Assembly: GCA_951812925.1 (NCBI GenBank)
Contig: OX638368.1
Location: 126,813,309 to 126,877,308, forward strand
Length of the DNA: 64,000 bases
Source: Calliopum simillimum
Taxonomy: Eukaryota; Arthropoda; Insecta; Diptera; Lauxaniidae
Reading direction: 5' to 3'
Below, in pieces: positions 32,894-43,838 of this stretch. Every line of letters starts with the position of its first letter. The first letter of the stretch is position 1. Made by a program: the position numbers and the translations under genes. Under the pieces are notes generated by a model. The model ran no database searches. It was not told where the DNA came from and worked only from the letters and a program-made list of their open reading frames with translations.

Positions 32894-33193
32894 TTAAGGT
32901 GGGTCGATCATCATAAAAAAAAAATCGTTTTCTTGTACCCATTCAAATATGTTCCTTGGCTTATTGTTAGACTTCTTACAAAAGCTTTTGACTCTGGTGA
33001 AAGCTTTATCAATGCTAGAATTTTTTTTTGTGCAAAAACCACAATATAATAATAATAATTTCTGCGTCAAAAGTTTTTAGAAAATTGCTTGTCTCAGGAT
33101 ATTAAATAAAATATTTTGTGGTAAGTCTAACAATAAGTCCAGCAACATATTACAATGGGTACAAGAACAATTTTTGTTGGTGACCCACCTTAA
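32894..33193. mobile_element. 300-bp MITE with ~85-bp inverted arms
   Basis: Ends are TTAAGGTGGGTC and GACCCACCTTAA. The arms also share TCTTGTACCCATT against AATGGGTACAAGA, and TTATTGTTAGACTT against AAGTCTAACAATAA. No open frame. It lies 3' of pins on the opposite side from its promoter. Bases 33194-33960 are AT-rich flank or pins 3' UTR. Confidence 0.85.
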
Positions 33194-33960
33194 TGTATAA
33201 AAATCCATAAATACTATTTCTAAAATCTTTTACTTTCACTAACGGGTTGGCATGCAAGTAACAAATTTTCAAACAACACTTTGATAAAACTGCAACTGAT
33301 GACTAACGTTTAGTACAAAAGTTCCTTGATTTATAATCTATATAATTCCAATTAAGCATTTGGCATTTCCACAGAATAGGTTAAATATGGTCATGTTGGC
33401 ATTTGGGTTTTTTCTTTTCCTATTCACTTTGTTAAATTAAAAATGATTTTCACTCGCTGTACTACATATGTATATCTGCCATTAAGATTACATTCTTGTG
33501 AAAATGCCATATTCTAAAATTACTTTTTTTTTTATACATAAATTACTTTTGTTTGTGAAATGTTTCTGTAGCTTTTAATATACATTATTAAATGCAGTAT
33601 TTTTGACTTAATATTATAGTTTTTTCTTTTAATTTCTTTATTTGGTAAATATGAAATGAAAGCTTCTTTGTTTTTTCAATTTTTTCGTTTTTCACAAAAT
33701 GGACAGTTTTAATAATACATACTCTCTCTTCTAATATAAGGTTTTGGTAAAAATTTCTTCGTGACTAAATCATTTTTTTTTTTTTTTTTCATTTCTCTTT
33801 TGTATATATAAACGTACGTATGTATGTATGGATTTATGTAAAAGAAGATTTCGCCATGAATTCTACAGTTTTCAATGTAATACTAATTATGAATTGGAAG
33901 AGTTTTGGTTCAAGTATAAACTTTTAGTTTGGTTTTTAGATTCAATTTTTTTAAAGTAAT

Positions 33961-33966
33961 TTTATT
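33961..33966 (-). terminator. Candidate pins polyadenylation signal
   Basis: AATAAA on the minus strand lies about 22 bases past the pins stop codon. Several further T/A-rich signals lie downstream, so a longer 3' UTR is equally possible. Confidence 0.3.
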
Positions 33967-33988
33967 AAGAATTCGTACCTTATAGCGA

Positions 33989-34810
33989 CTACTTTAAATT
34001 AGCGTTTGCATTTGCATTCGCTTGTGAACCAGCAGCACTTGCACCTGCATCAGCGCCACCACCGGCACCGGATCTACTATTACTATTGTTCATATTGTTA
34101 TTATTATTGTTATTGTTGTTATTAGTAAATCCACCAAATGGTATAGCTGCTCTTTGATCTTCCATACGTCCACTTTGCACCTTCATTATAAGAGAGAAAA
34201 AATCTTCATCTGGCACAGTTGTACCACCAGCCCCGCCGCCAACACCACCCCTATTGTTACGTCGCTGAGCTGCTGCTGCTGGAGCTGGTGCTGCTTCAAC
34301 GTCCATTGTTATATTAGAGCGTGGTAATTCAGAGCGTTGCTCTTCTAAACGTGAACCCTGACAACGCATTAGCATATCAAGAAAGGCGTCATCTGGTTGT
34401 TGAGTTGTCGTAGCACTGCGTGCCAAATGGCCGTGATGGCTTGAAGAGGATGTTGCACCTGTGACGGATGTTTTAAGACCTGGTAGGCCACCAGCTGAAG
34501 AAGCAACTGCATCAGTGTTACCAGCAGACATTGAATTTTGTTGAGTAAGAGGTTTACGTGTTTGGCCTATAGCAGCGACACCAGTTACTGTTGGATTTTT
34601 AGTAATTTTAATGGAGCAACGTTGATCATCCATACGTTTAGATTGCGATCGTGATAGCATTTCAAAGAAATCGTCATCCTGTGCTCTTGATTTTTGTGCT
34701 GGCTGCTTGGTTGCATGTTTTTCATCCTGTTGAGTCTGCTGTGTACGTTTGCCATCGGGCGTAATTTTTATGAGGTCTAACTGTTCCATGCTCTGTCGGC
34801 GAACACGTAT
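33989..34810 (-). CDS. pins: pins exon 3: linker and three GoLoco motifs
   Basis: Starts after the acceptor AATTCTAG with IRVRRQSMEQLDLIKI. In Drosophila Pins the Ser in this RRxS context is the known Aurora-A site that creates a Dlg-binding surface; here it would be about residue 426. The GoLoco motifs (about residues 464-483, 559-578, 620-639) each show the acidic-FF/L start and the terminal Q-R that contacts the Galpha nucleotide pocket. The tail is low complexity: a run of Asn codons at about 34085-34130 and Ala/Asn/Gly-rich repeats. Stop at 33989-33991. Confidence 0.96.
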   Translation of the reverse strand: MRVRRQSMEQLDLIKITPDGKRTQQTQQDEKHATKQPAQKSRAQDDDFFEMLSRSQSKRMDDQRCSIKITKNPTVTGVAAIGQTRKPLTQQNSMSAGNTDAVASSAGGLPGLKTSVTGATSSSSHHGHLARSATTTQQPDDAFLDMLMRCQGSRLEEQRSELPRSNITMDVEAAPAPAAAAQRRNNRGGVGGGAGGTTVPDEDFFSLIMKVQSGRMEDQRAAIPFGGFTNNNNNNNNNNMNNSNSRSGAGGGADAGASAAGSQANANANANLK

Positions 34811-37800
34811 CTAGAATTAAAAAAGGGTTTAATAAAACCAAAAAGTTTGAATTTTCCGTAAAAGGTCGTTAAAAAATAATGTCCAATGAAATCACGCCCA
34901 AAAGAAAAACGAAATAACGCCCAAAAAATAAAAATACGTAATAACGCCCAAAATGAAAACAAAATAACTCCCAAACAATATGAAATAACGTCCAAAAATA
35001 AATTATACTAGAGTTCGCCTTGTGGCCGAAATTCAACCATTTCGATCTTACTATAAAGCCTTGGTCGATAAAACACAAAAAGCTTTTAAAAGTCTTCCTT
35101 AGGGTTCTGGTTATCTGCATACACTTAAAAACATAAAGGTCATATTCTCATTCCTTGGTGTATACCCAATTTTAAAAAAGTCAATGTAGTGACTTAGCCG
35201 TTAAAGTGTTTTTTCCATTTGGGGGCGTGGCACCACCCACTGAAAACATAATGGTCATGTTATCTTTCCTTTGTGCCAATCCAATCTCCATACCAAATTT
35301 CGTTAAAATCGATGCAATGGCTTAGCCGTGAGAACGTTTTTCCCGTTTAGAGGCGTGGCACCGCCCACTGAAAAACATAATGGTCATATTATCGTTCCCT
35401 AGTGCTAACCCTATCTCCATACCAAATTTCGTTAAAATCGATGCAGCGGTTTAGCTGTGAGAGCGTTTTTTCATTTAGGGGCGTGGCACCGCCCACTGAA
35501 AAACATAATGGTCATAACCCTAACCCTATCTCCACACCAAATTTCGTCAAAATCGATGCAGCGGTTTAGCCGTGAGAGCGTTTTTTTGATTTAGGGACGT
35601 GGCACCGCCCACTTAAAAAAAATATATCCTATGCACTGCCCTTCCTCACAACCTTTCCAACAAAAAAAAAAAATCAAGCAAATCGGTTGAGATTTAGGTA
35701 TAGAAACAGGGACTGAACCGATTTCGTTTGCCTATTTATATATAGATATATATTATATATAAATAAATTTTGGGCGTTATTTCCAAAATGATTATCGCCA
35801 AAATTCGGGTGTTATTTCATTTTTATTTTTGGGTGTTATTTCGGCGCTTTGCAAGAAAAGTATAATATCAACGACTTACATAACAGGGGAAAAAACAAAA
35901 AATTAGAACTTTGCATATGCTGCATTGAATTTTTTGCTGTGATTCTCGTCTAATCTATGCAAAAAATTAATAAATTAATGAATTCGACTGAAGATCCCAT
36001 ATGGTTATGAGTGAAACGTATCGAAAACCAACCTGCCAACAATTTTTTTGGTTTTTTTAACTATGCATTTTGCCTTGCTTTTGTAATGTTGTTGTTTTTC
36101 TACTTAAAAACACAGAACAGCAAGCTCACACCACGAAACCACTTGACACGTGATTTGTTGGTAGCTAGTTAATGTAAATCATTATCTGTTCAAAACAACA
36201 ACAAAAAATTATTTCCTAACGCTATTTATAAATATTTATTTTTTGCGTTATTTTAAATTTTTGAGGTGTTATTTCATATTTTTTGAGCGTTATTTTGTTT
36301 TTATTTTAGGCTTTTACGTTTTTTTTTTTTATTTTTTGGGCTTTTTTTATTTTTTGGGCATTATTTTGTTTTTTTTTTTTTAACAAAATAACGCCTAAAA
36401 ACAAACAAAATAAAGCCCAAGTTTTGGGCGTTGTTTCCAAAATGATTATCGCCTAAAATGTGGACTTTATTTCACTTTTGTTTTGGGCGTTATTTCCTAA
36501 GTCCTTATTTAAAGTAAATCCAATAACTCAGTTATGGGTACCATTTTTCAATTCAAGCTACAGTTTGCTCTATCATATAAGCTATCCAACTTACCATACG
36601 TCCTTGTGAGCTTTCCGAGCAATCAGACTGATGACCTCCAGCTGCTGACAAATCTGAGGATGCACTCGAACGGTCTTCCACGCATTCAATAGGCGATTGC
36701 ACCAGTTCTGGCATACCAAGCAATTTTCGTAAATCTGAAATGTTAACACGTGCTGTGCTTTCACCAACGGGATCTTGCAACTCCTTAGCCAACTGCAAAT
36801 GAGACTCGGCAAAACTGAGCGCTTTCTCATGATTACCAATTGCCGAATGAGCGTTGCCAAGCGACCAACAAGCACGTGCTTCACCAACGCGGTCAACCAA
36901 CTCCTGTGCAATTGCCAAATGACGATGATGATAATCAATAGCGGTAGCAAATTCACGCAGCAGCGTATATGTGTTTCCCAAACTGTAACATGATTGCGCC
37001 TCTACCTCGCGCTCACCAAGCTCAATGGCCAGTGACAGAGTGCGTTTATAATGTTCAGCGGCCTCCTCGAATTGGCCAAGAAATATGTGCGAATTACCAA
37101 GATTACTGTTAGCACGTCGCTCAGCAGCTTTGTCGCCAAATTCACGTGCAATGCGCAGACGCTCCTGATGATGTTCGATGGCGGCTTGAAAATCACCTGT
37201 AAAACGAATAATAATATTAGTACCAGAATAAAGATCTCCGTGATCAAACTAGTGTATGCAGAAGGTAGTCCTTCAGATGTTTGGGATGTTTTGACGTTTT
37301 GCGATCCAGTACACACATTTAATCGATCTATTTATCTATCTATCAACATTATTTTTTTACATTGTTTTTTACGGTCTGTAGAAGGTTTTTATAGGGGGTA
37401 AGTGCTGCCGAGAGGGATGGGGTTATACACCCCATACAAATAAAAAAAATAAAAATTTATATATAAGTATGTATGTACCTCTAGACCTATGGCAGCTTTC
37501 ATTATGAAAGTTAGTAAATGGATGTTTATTGTATCTACCATTACCTTGCAGATGCATGGGATTTCGAGCATATGTAAAGGGCATCGGAAACAAAGTCGCT
37601 ACCGGGTCAGACTCATGTTTCAAAATTTGAAATAGTTCAGTGAAATTGGATCAAAAATTGGAGGTGTACCGTTTTTGCTTAGCGCCGTGTTTTTCACGTA
37701 GAGGAGTTCTGATAACATTATTGAGCTCACAAGAAAGAGTTCTGGAGTTCTTTATATATATTTTTTTTTTTTTTTTTGTGAACAAAATTTTATAAACATT

Positions 37801-39062
37801 TTTATATTTTTTCGATTAAATGTGAAGTACAAATATTTTGCAAAAATTTTACTTAATATTTTCCTTAAAACACTTCTAGCGCAACCTAGAACTAGGATTT
37901 CCTTTAGAAATCTTCGAGCACTATCCAGATCTGTAATCAGAACTTTTTTTTGTCAGAAACTTTTTTATAAAAAATTTTTCTAAAAAATTTATTCACAAAA
38001 AAAAAAATCCAAACAAAAAAAATTTATAAAGAACTCTAGAACTCTTTCTTGTGAGCTCAAAATTGTTATCAGAACTCGTCTACGTGAAAAACATGGCACT
38101 GAGCAAAAAACGGCACACCTCCAAATTTTGGTTCAATTTCACAGAACTATTTCGAATTTTGTGAAAGAACTCTAGAACAATTCCCAACGGACCCAGAACT
38201 CTAAAGAAATGTTCGGTATTCGAAAATTACAGAGCCAACTTCACATGAGTCCGGGTCAGCTAGTATTATAAAAGTTTGAACGTTTAACTTTGCATCGCTG
38301 AAGTGCAAGCTAACTTTTCTTGATTGTTACTGGACTCAACAAATACGCTTATATTATCGCTTGTTAATAGAAGATATAAAAAAATTATTAAAACTTGAGA
38401 AACTCACCCAGTAGGTAGTACGTATTTCCCAGGTTTCCACAAGCACGCCCTTGAGCGCCTCGATCACCTAACTCTCGCATGAGCTTTAAATTCTCCTGGT
38501 AAAAATCAACCGCTTTAGTCAGCGCCTCCTTAACATCATCACTAAAATCACCTGGATTGCGCTGACCCATGTGTTTTCCTTTAGCATGATAAACATTACC
38601 CAAATTGTAAAGTGCTCGACCTTCTGAAAGTTTATCGCCAAGCTGGCGCGCTAAGGTCAAATGTCGATCACAACAGATTGCAGCCTCATCAAATCGTCCC
38701 ATCACTTTGAGCGTGTTGCCCAAATTTCCAGATGATTTAGCCTCACCCAATTTATCATTCATAGAACGGGCCAAAGTCAAATCAAGTTTATGATACTGCA
38801 TCGCCTTAGGATAGTCTCCCAGATAGAAATATGCATTTCCAAGTTGCGAATAAATTGCTGATAGAGTTCGCAAATCATCGGTGCCTGCTTGTATTGCAGC
38901 TTGAAAGAATGCCACTCCTGCACGGCAATCACCCGCTTTACAAAGGCGCTCACCTTCGAGTGCAAGTTCCAAGCACATGCTCGAACCGCCATCCGATACT
39001 TGCTGTTGCGAATCGGCACCAGAACTGGACACATTTTCAGCTGATGCTGATAACGACGACAT
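33989..39062 (-). CDS. pins: Partner of inscuteable (Pins; LGN/GPSM2 family), 3 coding exons
   Basis: Joined exons 39062-38408, 37196-36595 and 34810-33989 keep phase and give 2079 nt, about 692 residues. The N-terminal half is tetratricopeptide repeats; a conserved linker holds RRQSMEQLDLIKI; the C-terminal part has three GoLoco motifs ending DDQR, LEEQR and MEDQR. Pins links Inscuteable or Mud/NuMA (via TPRs) to Galpha-i-GDP (via GoLoco motifs) at the cortex and orients the mitotic spindle in neuroblasts and epithelia. The fly protein is about 650 residues, so length agrees. The chosen ATG (39060-39062) opens MSSLSASAENVSS; an upstream TTG in frame is not needed. Both introns contain repeats. 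Confidence 0.97.
34870..35000 (-). repeat. GGGCGTTATTT repeat block, minus orientation
   Basis: At least four copies of AATAACG(C/T)CCAAAA are spaced about 25-30 bp (34914, 34941, and nearby variants). It directly precedes an ACTAG-type element at 35007, while the block on the other side (35765) is in the opposite orientation. Confidence 0.75.
35007..35748 (+). mobile_element. ACTAG...TATATAGAT element with ~120-bp tandem repeats
   Basis: Begins ACTAGAGTTCGCCTTGTGG and ends TATATATAGATATA. The interior carries about four tandem units with GGGGCGTGGCACCGCCCACT, AACATAATGGTCAT and TCGTTAAAATCGATGCAGCG. It has the same architecture as 27935-28694 but a different tandem unit. It lies in pins intron 2. 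Confidence 0.65.
35765..35860 (+). repeat. GGGCGTTATTT repeat block
   Basis: GGGCGTTATTTCC, AAAATGATTATCGCC, GGGTGTTATTTC and TTTTTGGGTGTTATTTCGG follow in series. It is the inverted partner of the block at 34870-35000. Confidence 0.75.
36230..36505. repeat. GGGCGTTATTT repeat block with both orientations
   Basis: Plus-strand GCGTTATTTT copies (36245-36370) are followed by AAAATAACGCC (36384) and then GGGCGTTGTTTCCAAAATGA and GGGCGTTATTTCC. The two orientations can fold on each other. It ends about 90 bp from the pins exon 2 donor. Confidence 0.75.
36595..37196 (-). CDS. pins: pins exon 2: TPR repeats
   Basis: The acceptor TTTTACAG precedes GTGATTTTCAAGC; the joined Gly-Asp reads LLGDFQAAIEHHQERL. 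TPR signature blocks follow (SNLGNSHIFLGQFEEA, YSLGNTYTLLREFATA, WSLGNAHSAIGNHEKA). A short linker to SSQGRM then meets the donor GTAAGT. These repeats form the superhelix that binds Insc/Mud. Confidence 0.97.
37197..38407 (-). other. pins intron 1 with a large foldback
   Basis: Donor GTGAGT just below 38408 and acceptor ACAG above 37196. Apart from the foldback 37596-38264, the intron holds AT-rich DNA (37200-37595) with no further signal. Confidence 0.85.
37596..38264. mobile_element. Foldback/MITE with ~140-bp arms in pins intron 1
   Basis: The arm at about 37620-37760 (AGTTCAGTGAAATTGG, GTGTTTTTCACGTAGA, GAGTTCTGATAACA, GAGCTCACAAGAAAGAG) is repeated in reverse complement at about 38025-38165. 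The outer right end is ACTAGCTGACCCGG on the minus strand, and CCGGGTCAGACTCATG lies at the left side, which links it to the ACTAG-starting elements of this window. The AT-rich loop is about 270 bp. Confidence 0.8.
38408..39062 (-). CDS. pins: pins exon 1: N-terminus and first TPRs
   Basis: ATG at 39060-39062 gives MSSLSASAENVSS, then a Ser/Gln-rich segment and the first TPRs (ALEGERLCKAGDCRAGVAF, YSQLGNAYFYLGDYPKAMQY, SGNLGNTLKVMGRFDEA). A longer TPR-insert region (HAKGKHMGQRNPGDFSDD) is typical of the LGN family. It ends LLG|GTGAGT in phase 1. Confidence 0.97.
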
Positions 39063-39640
39063 TCTGTTCAATTTTGTTTTCTATTTCGCTTTTTTTAGTT
39101 TTCTGAAAAACTGGGAGTTTTCTTTAATTTTCTTCTTTCCTTTTTATTTTTCTCTTCGCTTGCTGTTTTCAATTTATTGCTGTTTAATTTAATCAATTGA
39201 AGCAAATTTCACTTGGGTTTTTGTTTATTAACGCTTCTCACTTTAACTATAGTAAATATTAAAACTATTTTATGCGTAATCCCCACAGTTGTTTCTAATT
39301 ACTACAAATAATGCCTAATGTTTTTAAGTAAAAACTTTTCATGGCCTCTTTACTGAATTTTTTTTTTAAATGATTCACCAAAGATTAGCCAAAGAATGAG
39401 GTGGGAAAACAAAGTAACATTTAAAACTCACCACCAGTGAAAAGGCAGAGGTGCTATATAAATGAAACCAACTAGAAACAGAGACAAGTGACAAGCACAG
39501 CTTTGGTGAAGAGGCTGTCGATTTTTGGCGCTTCCCAGCAGCCAAAAGGAATCTATAGGAATCGAACGTGTAATCAATGGCTTGTATGGAACATTGATTC
39601 CAGAACTCATTATTCGTAACACGCTACATGTCCTAGGAAA
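39063..39640 (-). promoter_or_regulatory. pins 5' flank with possible untranslated exon
   Basis: A donor-like CTGGTG|GTGAGTTTT (minus strand, about 39430) and an acceptor-like tract ending TTTTTCAG (about 39100) could define a noncoding exon of about 39430-39640 upstream of the coding exon. This rests only on splice-like motifs and slightly higher GC at 39430-39620. Bases 39641-39899 hold nothing recognised. Confidence 0.25.
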
Positions 39641-39899
39641 AGAATGATTCTTTTTAAGTGTTTGGGGAATACATTCTATTTTTCATTCTATGTAATATAT
39701 TATATTACTTATTCCTTCGTAATGCATTAAATAATTTATTCCTGAGACATAAATAAAGAATTAATTAGTTTTCGATTCAAAATTCATTTATTTATTCACA
39801 TAAAAACATTAATATTTTCTGTTGATAATATTTTTGATAAGTCTTCGTAACAACTTCTTAAAACATTATGCTTCACTGCCTAATTTCTTATCTTAAGTG

Positions 39900-40328
39900 C
39901 TGAACACATTCGGTGCGAGCTGCGAGTGCGAGAGAAACCCGACCGAGATAGCACGATTTTCTCTATATGTTAGAGTAAGATATAAAATTGAGCTTTTATT
40001 AAACGTCATTTATAAAAGCTCTCGCAGTGCGATTGAATTGATTCTATTTTTCTGACGATTTTTAAAAAAGAAGAACAAGACCAAACACAAAAATTTAAAT
40101 TTATTATTTTCGACTGAATTTTTTAATTTCAATTTGAAGTTTAAATAATTTTGAAAACAAATACGTTTTTATTTTTCGTTTTTTGTTTTCATTTGTTTTC
40201 AATTTTCATAAAAAAAAACTTACTCGCAACGAGTTGATTGTGTTTTTACGCACGAGAAAAAGCTCAAAAAATCGTTTGAGCAAAAGCTATTTTCTCTCGC
40301 ACTCGCAGGTCGCACCGAATGTGTTCAG
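39900..40328. mobile_element. MITE with CTGAACACATTCGGTGCGA ends
   Basis: The left end CTGAACACATTCGGTGCGAG and the right end (reverse complement) CTGAACACATTCGGTGCGAC match for about 35 bp, continuing GCGAGTGCGAGAGAAA. The 429-bp body is AT-rich without an open frame. A target duplication is not clear. It lies about 840 bp upstream of the pins start codon. Confidence 0.85.
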
Positions 40329-40865
40329 GGCTTTATCAATAAAACTTTATTCAGTTTTAGCATTTTCTATATTTTCCTGTGCAATATAAATCACTTCTGC
40401 ACTATCAACAACACTATTAATATTTTCTTGTAACGGTTCCGTTGCACAATTTCTTTTTTTTTTTTTGATAAAATGCGTCGCAATGCCTTTTAGAATACAT
40501 TTTATATTTTTTTTGTAATATTTTACTACCACCAGCTACGCGTTACAACACAAAACTGAAATATTTCTGTAGAATGTCAAAATCGTAGGCGACATGAAGG
40601 CGGCGTCAGATAACTGTTGCGTAAAGAATTCTCACACGAAGCAATAACACGAACAAAAGAACACGAAAAAAATACATTCCATCTTCTGCAAATTAATCAA
40701 TAAGCGAATATTGGCAAAAGAGATTACCGCGTACATTCTTTGGAATACATTATATTTATAACCAAAAATAACGTATTATATAAAATATTCTCCAAGTAAT
40801 AAATTCCATACTTGGCTGCATATGTATATGCTTGGGCTCATTTTATTTCAATAATTTTAAGAGTC

Positions 40866-41231
40866 TGTCTATACGGGGCGGCCCGCGTACGCGAAAACTC
40901 TTCTCTCTCTCTCAATTTACTCAATTAGCGTACGCGAAATCCAGTGAAGTTTTTTCCCCCGGGACGCATCTTCGTTACAACAGTAATTTTACATAAAAGT
41001 ATGGGTAAGTCGGCGGCCTGCGGCCGCAGCTCAGGATTTAAACCCGTCAGACATCCAACACCGGCTTCGCGGCGGCCTTCGGCCGCGGATCAGTACATAA
41101 AATAATCAAGTTCCCCGGGGGAAAAAACTTCACTGGATTTCGCGTACGCTAATTGAGTTTCGCGTACGCTAATTGAGTAAATTGAGAGAGAGAGAGGAGT
41201 TTTCGCGTACGCGAAACGCCCCGTATAGACA
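40866..41231. mobile_element. GC-rich foldback/MITE with repeated GCGTACGC palindromes
   Basis: Ends TGTCTATACGGGGCG and CGCCCCGTATAGACA head arms of about 100 bp that include GCGTACGCGAAAACTC, CTCTCTCTCTCAATTTACTC and CCAGTGAAGTTTTTTCCCC. The right arm carries an extra copy of TCGCGTACGCTAATTGAG. The centre has GC-rich hairpins (GCGGCCTGCGGCCGC and GCGGCCTTCGGCCGCGG). It stands out strongly against the AT-rich flanks. Confidence 0.88.
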
Positions 41232-41454
41232 TTTCCTAATTTTAATTCTTTTTTTTTTTTAAGAGTTATTTCATTGCCAAATGCTCACCGGGTACATATA
41301 GGGAAAAACGTTATTAATGTCAAATATATTGCAATTATGCTTACGATTGCCAATATTTTTTGATCTCAGAATAAATATAAAATTAATAATATTCTTTACT
41401 TTGGGTATTTGGTCATTGTTTTTTTTTTTTTTGTTTGAACTTTGAGATTAGTTG

Positions 41455-41640
41455 TATTTGTTATAGTTGGTTTTTTAAAGAAAAAGTCGGTTTTTTGTGT
41501 TTATTAAATTTGGTACTTTGAGAAAAAGTTGGTACTTTGTGTTTATTAAAGTTAGTTCTTTGGTAAAAGGTTGTACCTTGTGTTCAATAAAGATGGTTCT
41601 TTGAGAAAAACTTGGTACTTTGAGATGTCTTTATTTAGTG
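41455..41640. repeat. Tandem repeat with TTGGTACTTTG / AAAGTTGGTTCTTTG units
   Basis: Units of about 40-50 bp alternate GTTGGTTCTTTGAGAAAAAG and TTGGTACTTTGTGTTTATTA with variations. Similar units resume at 42550-42655 on the same strand, about 900 bp away, so the arrays may be the two ends of one element. 42660-43590 shows nothing I recognise. Confidence 0.6.
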
Positions 41641-43838
41641 TATTTTATAATTTGTATTCCCAGCAAATCCTACATAACCATATTGAATTATGGACTGACC
41701 CGTTAAACAGAAATTTTTCTAAAACTACCACTACAAAGAAATTTAGAAAGAGTTGGATATAAAAAATAGTGCGTTGCTTTTACACTCGAAATGAAAAAAA
41801 AAAAAAATCAAGTTGACAAGCAGAAAAAATTTATATTTTAATTGAAGCAAACTAAAATAGAAAATTACGCAATTATAAAAACCCAATAGCTTATAGGTAA
41901 GTAAAAAGTTATTAATCCCATTCACAAGCATCTCAACGAATCTTTAATTCTTTCATAGAATCTGTAGTTTTCCAAACAACTGTCCAGTTGGTAAGAAAAT
42001 AGCTAACAAAAGAAGATCCATTAGAACCAAACTATTTATTGAAATCCCAAGCCATCACATCTGCAATCTTTCTTGGAAATAAATAATTTATAATTGATTA
42101 AAAATTGTGAAGGAATATGTTCGTGTTTTTAACATTAAAATAAAAAATAGTTCAGTGTTAACAATAATAATAATTAGAAAAAGGAAAGAGACAACTATAG
42201 TTTTTCTATTAATTTTCTTATGAGAAATTTACATTGATAAGACAGGGATGAACATTCACTTTTATTCTCAAAAGAATAGAAAAAGGAAAGGGGCAACCAT
42301 AGCTTTTACATTATTGGTAAGACAGGGATGCACGATCACACGGATAGGGCAAAAGTGGTTATTTTTTTCCCGATGCTAGAGGAAATGTAACTGGTATAAT
42401 ACGAGATTTGTAACTCTTATATAATAAGGTTGGTAACTGTTACAGGATTTGCTGGGTTGTTTCCTATTTTTATTTAGAAACTATTTTGTAAATTTTTATA
42501 TACCTACATGAAGAAATGTGAATAAATATACATACATACATACATTAGGTGTGTTCATTAAAGTTGGTTCTCTGTGAAAAGTTTGTACTTTGAGATTAGC
42601 TGTGTTTGTTATAGTTGGTTCTTTAAGAAAAAGTTTGTAATTTGTGTTTATTTAATCCTTTCCGCACCGCTCCTGAACCGCTGGAAAATTTCTATTTTTT
42701 TTTTTTTCAAATTCGTGTTAAACGATATAACAACTTTTTTGTTCAAATGTGTTTTCAAAACTTACTTTTTTTAAATCCAAGTGTGAAAAAATTATGGGGC
42801 ACATATGTCCCATTGGTCCTTAAAGGTAAAAAAATATGTAGAATTTTTTTTGGTAGCCTGGAAGGTATACCCAGTTTTCCGGCGCCATTTTAAATTATTC
42901 AATTTTCCAACATCATATTCAGATTCAATTACCCAGAAAATCACCTGGGTAGCATTATTTTCCATTTATTTTGAAACAGTTTTATGGATATTATAGGTTT
43001 ATGATGGCTTCATGGGGGATTAACAGAAAAGAAGAGGAAAACGCATTAATCCAAAGTATTGGCTTGTATTTAAATTAAATTACAAACCAAATGAGCTGTG
43101 TCCTATCAAAATCGGGTCATGTTCGACAAAACTAAATATCTTACTTAGTTTGACTGGACTATTTTTGTTTCACAAAATAGCAAAATTTGGTTCAAAATTC
43201 ACCATGGATTATTTCCGTATAGTTTTTTTCTCTAATTTATTTCGAATAAATTATTTTTGTCAGTATTTTATGTAAAAAAAATGCAAAAATATGAAATTTT
43301 AGCGAAAAAAAGTACCTAATTTTTATCTTTAAGGACCAACGGGACACGGGAGTTCCATTTTGTCTAAGCCGGTGAATCAAAAATTCCTTGACATTTCTAA
43401 AAAGCTGAAAGTCTGTTTAAAAGAAGTCACACGTGGGGCACGTCAAATTTGTAGGCTTTTCATTTCTTCCGTTTGCCTACAAACTCGAAGTGCCCCATGT
43501 GCCCGTGCTCTTCGTGTGACACCCCACTTGTTACTTATAGGAGGTACACAGTAGCGATTATGTTCGTCTGTCAAAAAGGCCGCTGACTGTCAGAGCTGGT
43601 TTACACACACGATTAAACTGTCGGGCGATAGTTATATTCTCGCTGGCGGCATATGAGAGCGGACACACGTGCGATTTGCTATCGGGCGATTAAAATCTCA
43701 TTCTCAGGCAGATTGAGAAACGATTGCAACCCGACTAAAAAATCGTCTAACGGTCAATTCTCCATTGCTGCATGTACAAGCGCCCACAAGGCAGACTAAA
43801 CTATCGGTTTTGCTCATAACTCAACGAACGTCAAAGAT

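Larger units (their letters stand above)
34811..36594 (-). other. pins intron 2, filled with repeats
   Basis: Donor ATG|GTAAGT at 36595/36594 and acceptor TAG at 34811. Contents are three GGGCGTTATTT blocks and one ACTAG-type element, listed separately. The remaining 35860-36230 is AT-rich with nothing recognised. Confidence 0.8.

Noticed and set aside
39428..39622. 64-codon minus-strand open frame upstream of pins
   Set aside because: No motif and no ATG support; considered only as a possible untranslated pins exon because of the donor-like GTGAGT.
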